A DNA stretch of 64,000 bases from NCBI GenBank assembly GCA_017465405.1, contig JAFTWG010000017.1, positions 62,001 to 126,000 of the forward strand, given 5' to 3'. This DNA is from Alphaproteobacteria bacterium (lineage in GTDB: Bacteria > Pseudomonadota > Alphaproteobacteria > RF32 > CAG-239). Positions 27,634 through 36,228 of the stretch are shown here, in pieces; position 1 is the first letter of the stretch; each line of letters starts with the position of its first letter. The position numbers and the translations under genes were made by a program. The notes under the pieces are model-generated. The model was given only the letters and a program-made list of their open reading frames with translations, did no database searches and was not told the DNA's origin.

Positions 27634-29403
27634 TTAGCATTTATATTTGTCACGAGCTACATATTTTGTATGCAACAAGTGGTGTGCATTTTCTCCACCC
27701 GGTTCTCCGAGATATTCTTTATAAAGAGTTTTTACGGATTCGTTATGGTGAGACATACGATTTTTTGCATTCAAATCTTCGTTTAGAAGACCTGCAGCAC
27801 GTTGTTTACGTATTTTGTCGGTAATACCCCATGGTTTAGCATATCCCGAGCCAATAACGCGAGGTTGACCACCACCGGCAACACAACCGCCACGACATGC
27901 CATAACTTCAATAAAGTGATATGGAAGTTCTTCGCCTTTTTCTTTTGCTTCACGAATGCGACACAAAATTTCCTCAACATTACCGATACCATGTGCAACA
28001 GCGATTTTTACATCACTTCCGTTAATGGTTACGGTTGTTTCCTTAATACCTTCTAACCCATCGATTTCTTTGAAATCAAGATTGCCGAGTTCTTGACCGG
28101 TAATGTAGTAATATGCGGTACGTAAAGCTGCGGTCATAACACCACCGGTGGTTCCGAAGATTGTTCCGGCTCCGGTGTATTCTCCGAGAGGATTATCAGC
28201 TTCTTCTTCCTTGATGTTACGGAAGTCAATACCAGCTTGTTTTATCATTTTTGCCAATTCACGAGTGGTAATAGAAACATCAATGTCTTGGAAACCAGAT
28301 GATTTCATATCTTCACTGCGAACGATTTCCCACTTCTTAGCGGTACATGGCATTACTGATATAACTCTGATTTTTGCCGGATCAATACCCATTTTATCGG
28401 CATAATATGTTTTTGCTAAAGCTCCAACCATTGCTTGCGGAGATTTACAGGTTGAGAAGTTTGGAATCATATCAGAGTGATATTTTTCTAACAAATCAAC
28501 CCACGCCGGACAACATGATGTAAACATTGGTAAGCTTTCAGGTGCTTGAGTAAAGCGACGAACAAATTCGGTAGCTTCTTCAATGATGGTTAAGTCAGCA
28601 CCGAAGTTTGTATCAAAAACTTTATCAAAGCCCATGCGGCGAAGTGTTGCATAAGTTTTTCCGGTTAAGTTTTCTCCGAACTCAAAACCAAATTCTTCGC
28701 CGATAGCAACACGAACAGCCGGTGCTATTTGTACGATGGTATAAATATCCGGATTGCGTAACATCGCCCAAACTTTTTCGGTATCGTCGTATTCTACAAT
28801 AGCTCCGGTCGGGCAGTGAGCAGAACATTGCCCGCATTTAATACAAGGGCTGTCTTCCAGTTTTATGCCGTTTGCCGGAGTTATACGTGTGGCAAGACCA
28901 CGGTTGAGATAGCTCAAAGCCCATACATTTTGTTGGTTTTGACATACTTCAACGCAGCGTCCGCACAAAATACATTTTGAGTTATCAAATACGATAGACT
29001 TTGTTGAATCGTCAATTTCGTATTTTTTAGTGAGGTTTGGTAATGGTGCATCAATGATATTAAATGTATTAGCCATTTCTTGTAATTCGCACTGGCCTGA
29101 ACGAGCACAAGACAAACAAGAATTTGGGTGGTTACTTAATAACAATTTTAGCACCATACGACGAACTTCGTAAAGCTCGGCGTCGGATGATATAACTTCC
29201 ATACCTTCTGCGACCGGAGTGCAGCAAGAACGCATAATACGACCGTTTACACGAACAATGCACATACCGCAACCTGCTGACGGGTCAACATCAGGGTGGT
29301 TACAAAGTGTCGGAATTTCAATTTGTAATTTGCGAGCAGCTTCTAAAATAGAGGTGCCGGCATCTACTTCAACTTCACGATTATCAATAGTTAGTTTTAC
29401 CAT
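27634..29403 (-). CDS. hydA: [FeFe] hydrogenase catalytic subunit (HydA/HndD type)
   Basis: 589 residues. In order: plant-type 2Fe-2S domain (C34, C45, C48, C60), a His-Cys cluster region (HPNSCLSCARSGQCEL, 92-107), two 4Fe-4S motifs (CILCGRCVEVC at 144-154 and CIKCGQCSAHC at 187-197), then the H-cluster domain with all three signatures: TSCCPAW (295-301), MPCTAKKWE (351-359) and MACRGGCVAGGGQP (501-514). The iron hydrogenase small-subunit region forms the C-terminus (DLNAKNRMSHHNESVKTLYKEYLG). It makes or oxidises H2. With the NuoF- and NuoE-like genes upstream it forms the trimeric, probably electron-bifurcating HydABC complex. The maturases HydE, HydF and HydG are not in the window. Confidence 0.95.
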   Translation of the reverse strand: MVKLTIDNREVEVDAGTSILEAARKLQIEIPTLCNHPDVDPSAGCGMCIVRVNGRIMRSCCTPVAEGMEVISSDAELYEVRRMVLKLLLSNHPNSCLSCARSGQCELQEMANTFNIIDAPLPNLTKKYEIDDSTKSIVFDNSKCILCGRCVEVCQNQQNVWALSYLNRGLATRITPANGIKLEDSPCIKCGQCSAHCPTGAIVEYDDTEKVWAMLRNPDIYTIVQIAPAVRVAIGEEFGFEFGENLTGKTYATLRRMGFDKVFDTNFGADLTIIEEATEFVRRFTQAPESLPMFTSCCPAWVDLLEKYHSDMIPNFSTCKSPQAMVGALAKTYYADKMGIDPAKIRVISVMPCTAKKWEIVRSEDMKSSGFQDIDVSITTRELAKMIKQAGIDFRNIKEEEADNPLGEYTGAGTIFGTTGGVMTAALRTAYYYITGQELGNLDFKEIDGLEGIKETTVTINGSDVKIAVAHGIGNVEEILCRIREAKEKGEELPYHFIEVMACRGGCVAGGGQPRVIGSGYAKPWGITDKIRKQRAAGLLNEDLNAKNRMSHHNESVKTLYKEYLGEPGGENAHHLLHTKYVARDKYKC

Positions 29404-29417
29404 ATTAAAAGCTCCTC

Positions 29418-31097
29418 TTATTTTTCGTTTTTAGCTACTTTAGATTCATATTCTTCAAGGAAGAAACGCAATGTTGACAATACAGGGTTAGGAGCAGTTT
29501 GTCCTAATCCGCAAAGCGATGCTTTTTGCATTGCATTGGCAATTTGTCGCAATTGCTCAATATCGGCTTTAGTTCCGCGTCCTTTAATGATTTTTTCAAG
29601 TAAAAGAAGCATTTGTTTTCCGCCGATACGACAAGGAGCACATTTTCCGCAAGACTCATCAACCGTAAAGTCAAGATAGAATTTTGCAATATCAACCATG
29701 TCCGATGTTTCATCCATTACAATCATACCGCCGGAACCCATAATAGAACCAACTTTTTTGAGTTCTTCATAGCAAAGCGGCAAGTTTAGGTATTCGGTTG
29801 GAATTACACCGCCGGAAGGTCCACCGGTTTGAACGGCTTTAAGTTCTTTTCCGTTAGGAACACCGCCACCGATTTCGTTCACAATTTCATTAATTGTTGT
29901 CCCCATCGGAACCTCGATTAAACCGGAGTGTTCAACTTGTCCGGTTAAAGCAAATACTTTAGTGCCTTTTGATGTTGCGGTTCCGAAAGAAGCAAACCAG
30001 TCTGCACCTTTTAATATAATCGGAGCAACGTTAGCTAAAGTTTCTACATTATTAATACAACTCGGTTTGTTCCATAATCCTCTGTCTGTCGGATATGGCG
30101 GACGTGGACGGGGAGTTCCTCTTTTTCCTTCAATAGAATTGATAAGAGCTGTTTCTTCACCGCAAACAAATGCACCGGCACCGAGACGAATATCAATATT
30201 AAAGCTAAAATCGGTTCCCATGATATTATTGCCGAGTAAGCGTGTCTTTTTACATGCTTTAATAGCTTTTTCGATGCGTTCAACAGCCAATGGATATTCC
30301 GCACGAATATAAAACCAACCTTCGGTAGCACCGATTGCATAAGCTGCAATCATCATACCTTCGATAACACCATGTGGGTTTGCTTCCAAAATACTGCGGT
30401 CCATATATGCACCGGGGTCGCCTTCGTCACCGTTACAAATAATAAATTTATCTCCGTCGGTTTTAACTCTTGAAGCAAAATCCCATTTCATACCGGTAGA
30501 GAATCCGGCGCCACCACGACCACGTAAACCTGATTTTTTAATTTCTTCTACAACTTGTTCAGGTGTCATTGTTTTTAACACTTTTTCAAGAGCTAAATAA
30601 CCGCCGCCGGCAATATATTCTTGAATATCTTCAGGGTCCATGTGTCCGGCTTGTTTCAAAACAACTTTTTCCTGTTTTTTGAAGAACGGCAAGTCTAAAG
30701 ACAATACATATTCTTGCAAGAAATCAGGAAGAACAAATTCTTGTCCTTCTTCTAATTTTAGAGCAGGAACAACATGCTCGGTAATTATGATTCGAGAAAT
30801 CAACGGTTCTACACGTTTATATAAAACATCTTTTTGCCCTTTTATTTCTACACGAATCAATGGTCCTTGTGCGCATAATCCCATACATCCGGTTGCAACG
30901 ATGCGAACTTTTCCTTGCAGTCCGTGTTCTTCTATGGATTTTTTCATTAGGTCAAGAATGCTGTCACTGCCGGAAGATTTACAACCGGTAGAGTGGCAAC
31001 AATAGATATTACATACATATCTGTCTAAATCTTGTTTTTTATTTTTGGCAATCTCATGAATGTCAAATCTTTTTTCAATTTCGCTCATATCGGCCAT
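29418..31097 (-). CDS. hydB: NuoF-like hydrogenase subunit (HydB/HndC type), FMN and NAD(P)H site
   Basis: 559 residues. An N-terminal thioredoxin-like 2Fe-2S domain (CCHSTGCKSSG ... ATGCMGLCAQGP) is fused to a NuoF core: the NADH/FMN segment GLRGRGGAGFSTGMKWDFA and GDEGDPGAYMDRSI, an SLBB domain, and the 4Fe-4S binding ESCGKCAPCRIG...ASLCGLGQ. The C-terminus stops soon after NPVLSTLRFFLEEYE, so the extra bacterial-ferredoxin domain of Thermotoga HydB is absent, as in the HndC form. It lies 14 bases upstream of hydA and 5 bases downstream of the NuoE-like gene, clearly one operon. Confidence 0.94.
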   Translation of the reverse strand: MADMSEIEKRFDIHEIAKNKKQDLDRYVCNIYCCHSTGCKSSGSDSILDLMKKSIEEHGLQGKVRIVATGCMGLCAQGPLIRVEIKGQKDVLYKRVEPLISRIIITEHVVPALKLEEGQEFVLPDFLQEYVLSLDLPFFKKQEKVVLKQAGHMDPEDIQEYIAGGGYLALEKVLKTMTPEQVVEEIKKSGLRGRGGAGFSTGMKWDFASRVKTDGDKFIICNGDEGDPGAYMDRSILEANPHGVIEGMMIAAYAIGATEGWFYIRAEYPLAVERIEKAIKACKKTRLLGNNIMGTDFSFNIDIRLGAGAFVCGEETALINSIEGKRGTPRPRPPYPTDRGLWNKPSCINNVETLANVAPIILKGADWFASFGTATSKGTKVFALTGQVEHSGLIEVPMGTTINEIVNEIGGGVPNGKELKAVQTGGPSGGVIPTEYLNLPLCYEELKKVGSIMGSGGMIVMDETSDMVDIAKFYLDFTVDESCGKCAPCRIGGKQMLLLLEKIIKGRGTKADIEQLRQIANAMQKASLCGLGQTAPNPVLSTLRFFLEEYESKVAKNEK

Positions 31098-31102
31098 GTT
31101 TT

Positions 31103-31585
31103 CTACTCCTTGCTTTCGTCTTCAAATTTTTTACGCCATTCGGCAAGAATATTGGCAACATCGCCGGCGCCTACACGACCGTATGTTTTGCCGTTAACAA
31201 CACAAACCGGAGCCAATCCGCAACAACCGACGCAACGTACACATTGCAAGTGAAACATTTTATCGGGTGTGCTTTCGCCTTCATTAATTCCGAGTTGTTT
31301 TTTAAATTCTTCCAAAGTTTTATCATTACCCTTAAGATAGCAGGCAGTACCTGTGCAAACAGATATAACTGCTTTTCCCGGGGCATCTAATTTGAAAAAG
31401 TTATAGAAAGTCAAAACTTCATAAATTCGAGCTAATGGAATATTCATAGCTTGAGCCAATTCCATAGCATCTTCCCATGGAACATATCCCTTAACATCTT
31501 GAAGTTCATGCAAAGCCATAATCAAAGAGCCACGCTTTTTACGCCATTTATTGGCGATTTGCGCTGCGACTGAAGCATCACCCAT
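31103..31585 (-). CDS. hydC: NuoE-like hydrogenase subunit (HydC/HndA type)
   Basis: 160 residues. A helical N-terminus (RGSLIMALHELQDVKGYVPWEDAMELA) precedes a thioredoxin-fold 2Fe-2S site with four cysteines: CTGTACYLKG and CVRCVGCCGLAPV. This is the NuoE pattern C-x4-C ... C-x3-C. It transfers electrons within the HydABC complex. It opens the operon and has the strongest SD seen in the window (GGGAGGA), suggesting high expression. A 14-base palindrome lies 51 bases upstream of its start. Confidence 0.94.
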   Translation of the reverse strand: MGDASVAAQIANKWRKKRGSLIMALHELQDVKGYVPWEDAMELAQAMNIPLARIYEVLTFYNFFKLDAPGKAVISVCTGTACYLKGNDKTLEEFKKQLGINEGESTPDKMFHLQCVRCVGCCGLAPVCVVNGKTYGRVGAGDVANILAEWRKKFEDESKE

Positions 31586-31635
31586 ACTGTTTCCTCCCTA
31601 GTGATTAAATAAAACCATGCCTATACGATATTAAG

Positions 31636-31649
31636 AAAACAGCTGTTTT
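31636..31649. promoter_or_regulatory. Perfect 14-base palindrome upstream of the hydrogenase operon
   Basis: AAAACAGCTGTTTT lies in the 91-base gap between glycogen synthase and hydC. On the minus strand it sits inside a TTGTAA-N17-TATCGT candidate promoter spacer. It has no loop and no T-run, so an operator is more likely than a terminator. It does not match the FNR or CRP consensus. The binding protein is unknown. Confidence 0.35.
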
Positions 31650-31676
31650 ACAAGAAAAAAGTTATCTTTTTAAGAA

Positions 31677-33722
31677 CTATATATGTCCTTTTTTGAATAA
31701 CTGTTGATATTTGTAAATACTACCCCCTTCAACATTCCAACTAAAATCTTTATGCATGGCATTAAATGTCATTTGTTTTAGTTTATCGTTATGGCGATAA
31801 AATGTTGTGAGAGCCTTTTCTAAAGTTTCGGTATAGGCATTAATATTGTTTTTAAGGCGTTGTGCCGTAAGATTGTTACCATAAACTCGACGTTTGCTGG
31901 GAGCAAAAAATACCTCGGTTCTAAAACCGTCTACTCCGTCCTCAATAGTATCAACAAGTCCTCCTGTTGACATTGCAACAGGTAATGCACCTTTAGCCAT
32001 AGCTTCCATTTGTGTTAAACCGCAAGGTTCAAAACGACATGGCATCATATAAAAATCCGATGCCAACTGAATTGCATAAGCAAAGTCATCCTGATAGCCT
32101 CTGAAGACAAAAATACGTTCACCATATTTAGGATTTTTCTTGCAAATTTTATCCTTTAAATTGGTAAGATGTTCAAAATATTTTGAGTCGCCTGCTCCTC
32201 CTAATATAAACACCGGAGGTTCAATATTTTTCAAATTAGAAAATCTGTCAGCTAAGTTGATAATTGATTGAGCGGCAATATCATATCCTTTTTGCTCAAC
32301 TAAACGACTTGTTGCACAAATAATCGGAGTTTGTTCAATATTTTTTATCGATTTTGCAATGTCATCAAATTTGTATATGTCAACTAAAGGAATGACCCTT
32401 TGTTTAAACTCATTATCGGTGGCAATTTTGGAAATAAGTTTCACAAATTCTTTTTTGTTTTCAAGTTTTGCTTCTAAAGAAGTTTCGTCATATATTTTAA
32501 ATGTAAATGGGGCAAAATACTTATTAAGATTATCGATTTTTTGTTGATTTGGCGAAATCAATCGTTTGTCATACCCGTTTACGATACCAAAGAAATTACG
32601 GTGGTCTTTGCGGATTTTTAAGATATCACGAAAATCATAGCCAAAATCAAGTTCTTTGGAAACTTCTTCCATATAGTTTTTAGAAACAGTTACTATTCTG
32701 TCGGCCAAATGAAAATTACAAGAAGCCTGATTGTAGCAATCGTGCACAATGAGTGTATTATCTGCTCGTGGGTTGCTGTTCTTTATGGCTTTAGCGTTCT
32801 TAAAGACCAGATGACTCAAATCTTCATATAATGAGTTGAGAATTTTTGAGGTATTATCATAATCCCAACCTTGATATCCTAAATGGTGAGCTAAATGGAT
32901 AACCGGTATTTTTTTCAGCTTATCACAAAGAGTTTTATCCATTATTCCGGCTTCAACTTTAGCCAATGAAAAATATTTTAACAATCCGGATAAAGCCCCA
33001 CTATGCCAATCATTTGCAACAATCAAATTTGGATTTGCGAGATGTGAGTTGTTTTTTTGATATATACTTTCTATTAAACAATAAACAGCTTTAGAAAAGA
33101 AAGCAAATCGTTCAACTTCATTTATATTATTGCTATTTAAAATGTAACATCCGTCTTGAGCCGGATTATTTTGCGGGTGGGGGTTAATAGAAAAGAATCT
33201 ATCATTTTCCAAAAAAATATAATCTACATTATTCAGGTTACCGAGGTAAACATTGACATCGTGTTTTACCAAAGTATTGCGAGCTCCGATAAACGGAACT
33301 TTTATTGTTGCAATTTTCTTTACATCAATATTTTTCTTTTGTGCTCCAAAATATGTCTTGCCGTCAAAACTTGCTTTTTTCTTGCCGGTATCACCAATAT
33401 ACATAGGAGTTACGATAGATATTCTGTCTTGAGAGTCTGCGAAGGTAGAATTAAAAGATTCGGGCAATTCTGATGCTACCATTCCCAAACCGCCCCATTT
33501 CATAAAAGTTGCGGTTTCTGCAGTAATCATCCATGCGTTGATATTTTCAAAATCAGGCCATTCTTCTTTAGCCAAACATTGTCTGCGCCCAAGATTTTGA
33601 ATTTCGGATAAAATAGGGTTGTTAACTACTCCAAAAGATATATTAAGTTTTTTCTTGTTAAAGTCTTTAGGTAAAGGTTTATAGTTTTTTTCTTTTGTTC
33701 CGCAAACAACTTTGGCGTTCAT
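31677..33722 (-). CDS. glgA: Glycogen/starch synthase-like GT5 glycosyltransferase, enlarged
   Basis: 681 residues, compared with about 480 for typical bacterial GlgA. The N-terminal GT5 signature KxGGL is present as KWGGLGMVASELPE (usually K-T-GGLADV), with VANDWHSGAL, IHLAHHLGYQG and a GIVNGYD-type hinge. The C-terminal GT-B half has CATSRLVEQKGYDIA and the nucleotide-sugar site RFEPCGLTQMEAMAKG, both typical. The extra length comes from an N-terminal extension (~60 residues) and insertions in both domains. It elongates alpha-1,4-glucan from ADP- or UDP-glucose. No other glycogen genes are nearby. Activity is likely but donor specificity is open. Confidence 0.82.
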   Translation of the reverse strand: MNAKVVCGTKEKNYKPLPKDFNKKKLNISFGVVNNPILSEIQNLGRRQCLAKEEWPDFENINAWMITAETATFMKWGGLGMVASELPESFNSTFADSQDRISIVTPMYIGDTGKKKASFDGKTYFGAQKKNIDVKKIATIKVPFIGARNTLVKHDVNVYLGNLNNVDYIFLENDRFFSINPHPQNNPAQDGCYILNSNNINEVERFAFFSKAVYCLIESIYQKNNSHLANPNLIVANDWHSGALSGLLKYFSLAKVEAGIMDKTLCDKLKKIPVIHLAHHLGYQGWDYDNTSKILNSLYEDLSHLVFKNAKAIKNSNPRADNTLIVHDCYNQASCNFHLADRIVTVSKNYMEEVSKELDFGYDFRDILKIRKDHRNFFGIVNGYDKRLISPNQQKIDNLNKYFAPFTFKIYDETSLEAKLENKKEFVKLISKIATDNEFKQRVIPLVDIYKFDDIAKSIKNIEQTPIICATSRLVEQKGYDIAAQSIINLADRFSNLKNIEPPVFILGGAGDSKYFEHLTNLKDKICKKNPKYGERIFVFRGYQDDFAYAIQLASDFYMMPCRFEPCGLTQMEAMAKGALPVAMSTGGLVDTIEDGVDGFRTEVFFAPSKRRVYGNNLTAQRLKNNINAYTETLEKALTTFYRHNDKLKQMTFNAMHKDFSWNVEGGSIYKYQQLFKKGHI

Positions 33723-33822
33723 TACAATTCTCTCTATGCAAAAATAATCAAATCATTTATGAGAAAATCTTATATCGTCAGATTTAATAATTAATTAAGA
33801 CGGTATATAAAAAACTTCCTCT

Positions 33823-33851
33823 CTTGACTTGTTATATTTTAATTACTAAAT
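33823..33851 (+). promoter_or_regulatory. Putative heat-shock (RpoH-type) promoter of grpE
   Basis: CTTGAC (33823-33828), 17-base spacer, CTAAAT (33846-33851), about 51 bases before the grpE ATG. Same -35 and the same spacing as upstream of groES (6055-6083). Confidence 0.58.
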
Positions 33852-33902
33852 TTTATATAAGTAAAATATACGACTTTAATAATAAAAATTAAAGAGGAAA
33901 AA

Positions 33903-34451
33903 ATGAATAGTAACAAAAATACTGTTGAAGAAGATAAAATTGAAGATTTAGAAAATATCGAAGAAATTGCAGATGTTGATGAAAATGAAGAAAAACATCT
34001 TTCAGAAGAAGATGTCGAAGCTTTGCAACAAGAAAATGCTAAACTGAAAGAAGATTATTTAAGAGCATATGCCGATTTAGAAAATACAAAGAGACGATGT
34101 GCTCAAGAATTGGAAAAAAATTCAAAATATGCAATAGCATCTTTCGCAAAAGATTTGTTGGCGGTGGCAGACAATCTTCACAGAGCTTTAGAGGCTGCGG
34201 GAGACGAACATATAGAACAATTCAAAAAAGGTGTGGAACTTACCGAATCGGAGTTGATGAAGGTTTTTAATAAATTCGGTATTACAAAAATGGAAATTAT
34301 GGGAGAAGTATTTAACCCTTCATATCATCAAGTTGTTCAAGAAGTAGAGGATAAAACCAAACCTGCAGGAACAATAATTGCCGAGTTGCAAACAGGTTAT
34401 ATGATTAATGACAGAATATTGCGTGAAGCGATGGTTATAGTTACAAAATAA
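33903..34451 (+). CDS. grpE: Nucleotide exchange factor GrpE
   Basis: 182 residues. An acidic, low-complexity N-terminus (to about residue 38) is followed by the long coiled-coil dimerisation helix (LQQENAKLKEDYLRAYADLENTKRR) and the C-terminal beta wing with FNPSYHQVVQEVEDK and GYMINDRILREAMVIV. It releases ADP from DnaK. dnaK and dnaJ are not in the window. SD GAGG precedes ATG. A hairpin terminator follows directly. Confidence 0.95.
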   Translation: MNSNKNTVEEDKIEDLENIEEIADVDENEEKHLSEEDVEALQQENAKLKEDYLRAYADLENTKRRCAQELEKNSKYAIASFAKDLLAVADNLHRALEAAGDEHIEQFKKGVELTESELMKVFNKFGITKMEIMGEVFNPSYHQVVQEVEDKTKPAGTIIAELQTGYMINDRILREAMVIVTK

Positions 34452-34453
34452 AG

Positions 34454-34476
34454 GAGAGCTTTTGCTCTCTTTTTTT
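34454..34476 (+). terminator. Terminator of grpE
   Basis: Stem GAGAGC / GCTCTC, loop TTTT, followed by seven T. Confidence 0.85.
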
Positions 34477-34480
34477 ACTT

Positions 34481-34507
34481 AAATAAAAACCCTCCGGAAG
34501 GAGGGTT
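34481..34507 (-). terminator. Terminator of rpmB
   Basis: Perfect 8-bp stem AACCCTCC / GGAGGGTT with GGAA loop. On the minus strand it is followed by GTTTTTATTT. It lies just beyond the rpmB stop. Confidence 0.82.
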
Positions 34508-34531
34508 ATAGATTGCTTATTTATTATTTTA

Positions 34532-34894
34532 TTATTTAGCAGCTTTCTTAGCGGCAACTTTAGCAATACGAGCAGGAGTTGCTTTTTTAGCTTTAGCAAC
34601 AGGTTTTTCAGCAACGCCTTTTTTCTTTTCAACAGATTTTTTAATCTTCAAAGCTTCAGGAGTTAATTTGCTGCTTGCTGTAGATTCCAAATAAGAATCC
34701 AAACCGCCATTGTGTTCAATAGAACGTAATGTTTTAGAGCAAATTTTTAATTTGAAAAACTTGTTCAAAGCTTCACTAAACAATGAAACAACTTGTAAGT
34801 TAGGCATAAAACGACGACGGGTATGATTGTTAGCGTGGCTAACATTATTACCGCTCATAACGCCGGTGCCTGAAATTTCACATTTTTTTACCAT
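34532..34894 (-). CDS. rpmB: 50S ribosomal protein L28 with Lys/Ala-rich C-terminal extension
   Basis: 120 residues from ATG 34894 (the frame is open upstream but the family start MVKKCEISGTG fixes the start). The L28 core has GTGVMSGNNVSHANNHTRRRFMPNLQVV and a C-terminal IRSIEHNGGLDSYL-type segment. After about residue 72 comes a basic tail of ~48 residues rich in Lys and Ala (KKKGVAEKPVAKAKKAT), longer than in the usual 78-100-residue alphaproteobacterial L28. It is a structural part of the large ribosomal subunit. Confidence 0.94.
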   Translation of the reverse strand: MVKKCEISGTGVMSGNNVSHANNHTRRRFMPNLQVVSLFSEALNKFFKLKICSKTLRSIEHNGGLDSYLESTASSKLTPEALKIKKSVEKKKGVAEKPVAKAKKATPARIAKVAAKKAAK

Positions 34895-35030
34895 AATTCC
34901 AATCCTTGAAAAACAAACTTGTTGCCTGTTAATAGCCATTTTATTGATAAAAGTCAAGAATTATTTGTGTATTTTGAAAAAAATGTAGCATTTATTTTTT
35001 TTTAGCTTTATTAATAAGGCAATAAAATAC

Positions 35031-35107
35031 GTATTCGTAGCTCAACCGGATAGAGTGTTGGCCTCCGACGCCAAAGGTTGCGGGTTCGAATCCCGCCGAA
35101 TACGCCA
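35031..35107 (+). tRNA. tRNA-Arg(CCG), CCA encoded
   Basis: Acceptor GTATTCG/CGAATAC fully paired, anticodon stem TTGGC/GCCAA with loop CTCCGAC (anticodon CCG), T-arm GCGGG-TTCGAAT-CCCGC. Discriminator G, CCA encoded at 35105-35107. A hairpin terminator follows. Confidence 0.97.
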
Positions 35108-35111
35108 TAAA

Positions 35112-35139
35112 AAATCGCTCTTTTTAAAGAGCGGTTTTT
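35112..35139 (+). terminator. Terminator after tRNA-Arg
   Basis: Stem CGCTCTTT / AAAGAGCG followed by GTTTTTATTTTT. The A-rich 5' flank means it could also serve the convergent rlmN transcript. Confidence 0.82.
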
Positions 35140-35166
35140 ATTTTTATAAAATTTGATTTATGAAAC

Positions 35167-36228
35167 TTATAAATCTTTTTTTTGAGATTTCAGTTGACCA
35201 CAGGCTGCTAAAATATCCTGTCCTCTCGGAGTTCTGATTGGAGCCGAGAAGCCATGTTTTTGCAATATATCCGAAAAAGCATGGATTCTGTTGTTAGAAC
35301 TGGGGACAAAGTTACATCCCGGCCAAGGATTAAATGCAATTAAGTTGAACTTTGCATTTATTTTATATTGTTTCATTAAATTCATCAATTCGGTTGCATG
35401 TTCGTAGGTATCGTTAAAATTTTGCAACATTAAATATTCGAAAGTTATATATCCTCCGTGGTTTTCTTGATATTGATGACAAGCTTTCATCAATTCCGGT
35501 AAAGGATATTTTTTGTTAATAGGCATAATTTGTGAGCGTAAATCGTTATTAGAAGCATGCAAACTTACTGCTAACTTTGTTCCTACTTCTTTATCAAAAT
35601 TCGGAATATGAGGAACAATACCCGAGGTAGAAACGGTTATGCGTCTTTTAGACAGAGCAATTCCTTCCCCATCGGAAATTATCTTCATTGCTTTGACTAA
35701 ATTATCATAGTTTTGGAAAGGTTCTCCCATTCCCATAACTACGATATTTGACAACATACGAGCCTGTTCTTTTAAGTTCCATTCTTTGTATACATCACGA
35801 GCGACCATAAATTGAGAAACAATTTCGCCGGCAGTTAAATTTCTGGTCAATCTTTGGCTTCCGGTATGGCAAAACTTGCACCCCATTGCACAACCGACCT
35901 GTGTCGAAATGCAAACAGCTCCACGGTCTTCTTCAGGAATATAAACCATTTCAACTTTTTGGCCGTCGTTGAACTCCAAAAGCCATTTATGAGTTTTATC
36001 TGTCGATATTTGTTCTGCAACGATTTTGGGGCGAGATAATTCAAAATATTCTGATAGTTTTTCACGCAAATTTTTTGAAAGATTTGTCATTTCTTCAAAA
36101 TCTGTTTTGCCGTAAAAATAAACCCATTGCCATATTTGTTTAGCACGGAAAGCGGGCTCTCCGAGTTGTTTCAGATGTTCTTGCAGTTCTTCTTTTGAGA
36201 GACCTATTAATTCTATTTTGTTATCCAT
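35167..36228 (-). CDS. rlmN: 23S rRNA/tRNA adenine-C2 methyltransferase RlmN (radical SAM)
   Basis: 353 residues. The radical SAM cluster motif CX3CX2C is present as CAMGCKFC in QVGCAMGCKFCHTGSQ, followed by NIVVMGMGEPFQNYDN and the RRITVSTSGIVPHIP block. The C-terminal catalytic Cys is in RGQDILAACGQL. It methylates A2503 of 23S rRNA and A37 of some tRNAs. I choose ATG 36228 rather than 36237 because it shares its A with the stop of ialB (TAATG), the same coupling seen at 22174. It needs a 4Fe-4S cluster and SAM. Confidence 0.95.
   Translation of the reverse strand: MDNKIELIGLSKEELQEHLKQLGEPAFRAKQIWQWVYFYGKTDFEEMTNLSKNLREKLSEYFELSRPKIVAEQISTDKTHKWLLEFNDGQKVEMVYIPEEDRGAVCISTQVGCAMGCKFCHTGSQRLTRNLTAGEIVSQFMVARDVYKEWNLKEQARMLSNIVVMGMGEPFQNYDNLVKAMKIISDGEGIALSKRRITVSTSGIVPHIPNFDKEVGTKLAVSLHASNNDLRSQIMPINKKYPLPELMKACHQYQENHGGYITFEYLMLQNFNDTYEHATELMNLMKQYKINAKFNLIAFNPWPGCNFVPSSNNRIHAFSDILQKHGFSAPIRTPRGQDILAACGQLKSQKKDL

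Noticed and set aside
27555..27824. 89-codon + strand ORF over the end of hydA
   Set aside because: It runs antisense to a clear hydrogenase gene and spans a strong terminator.
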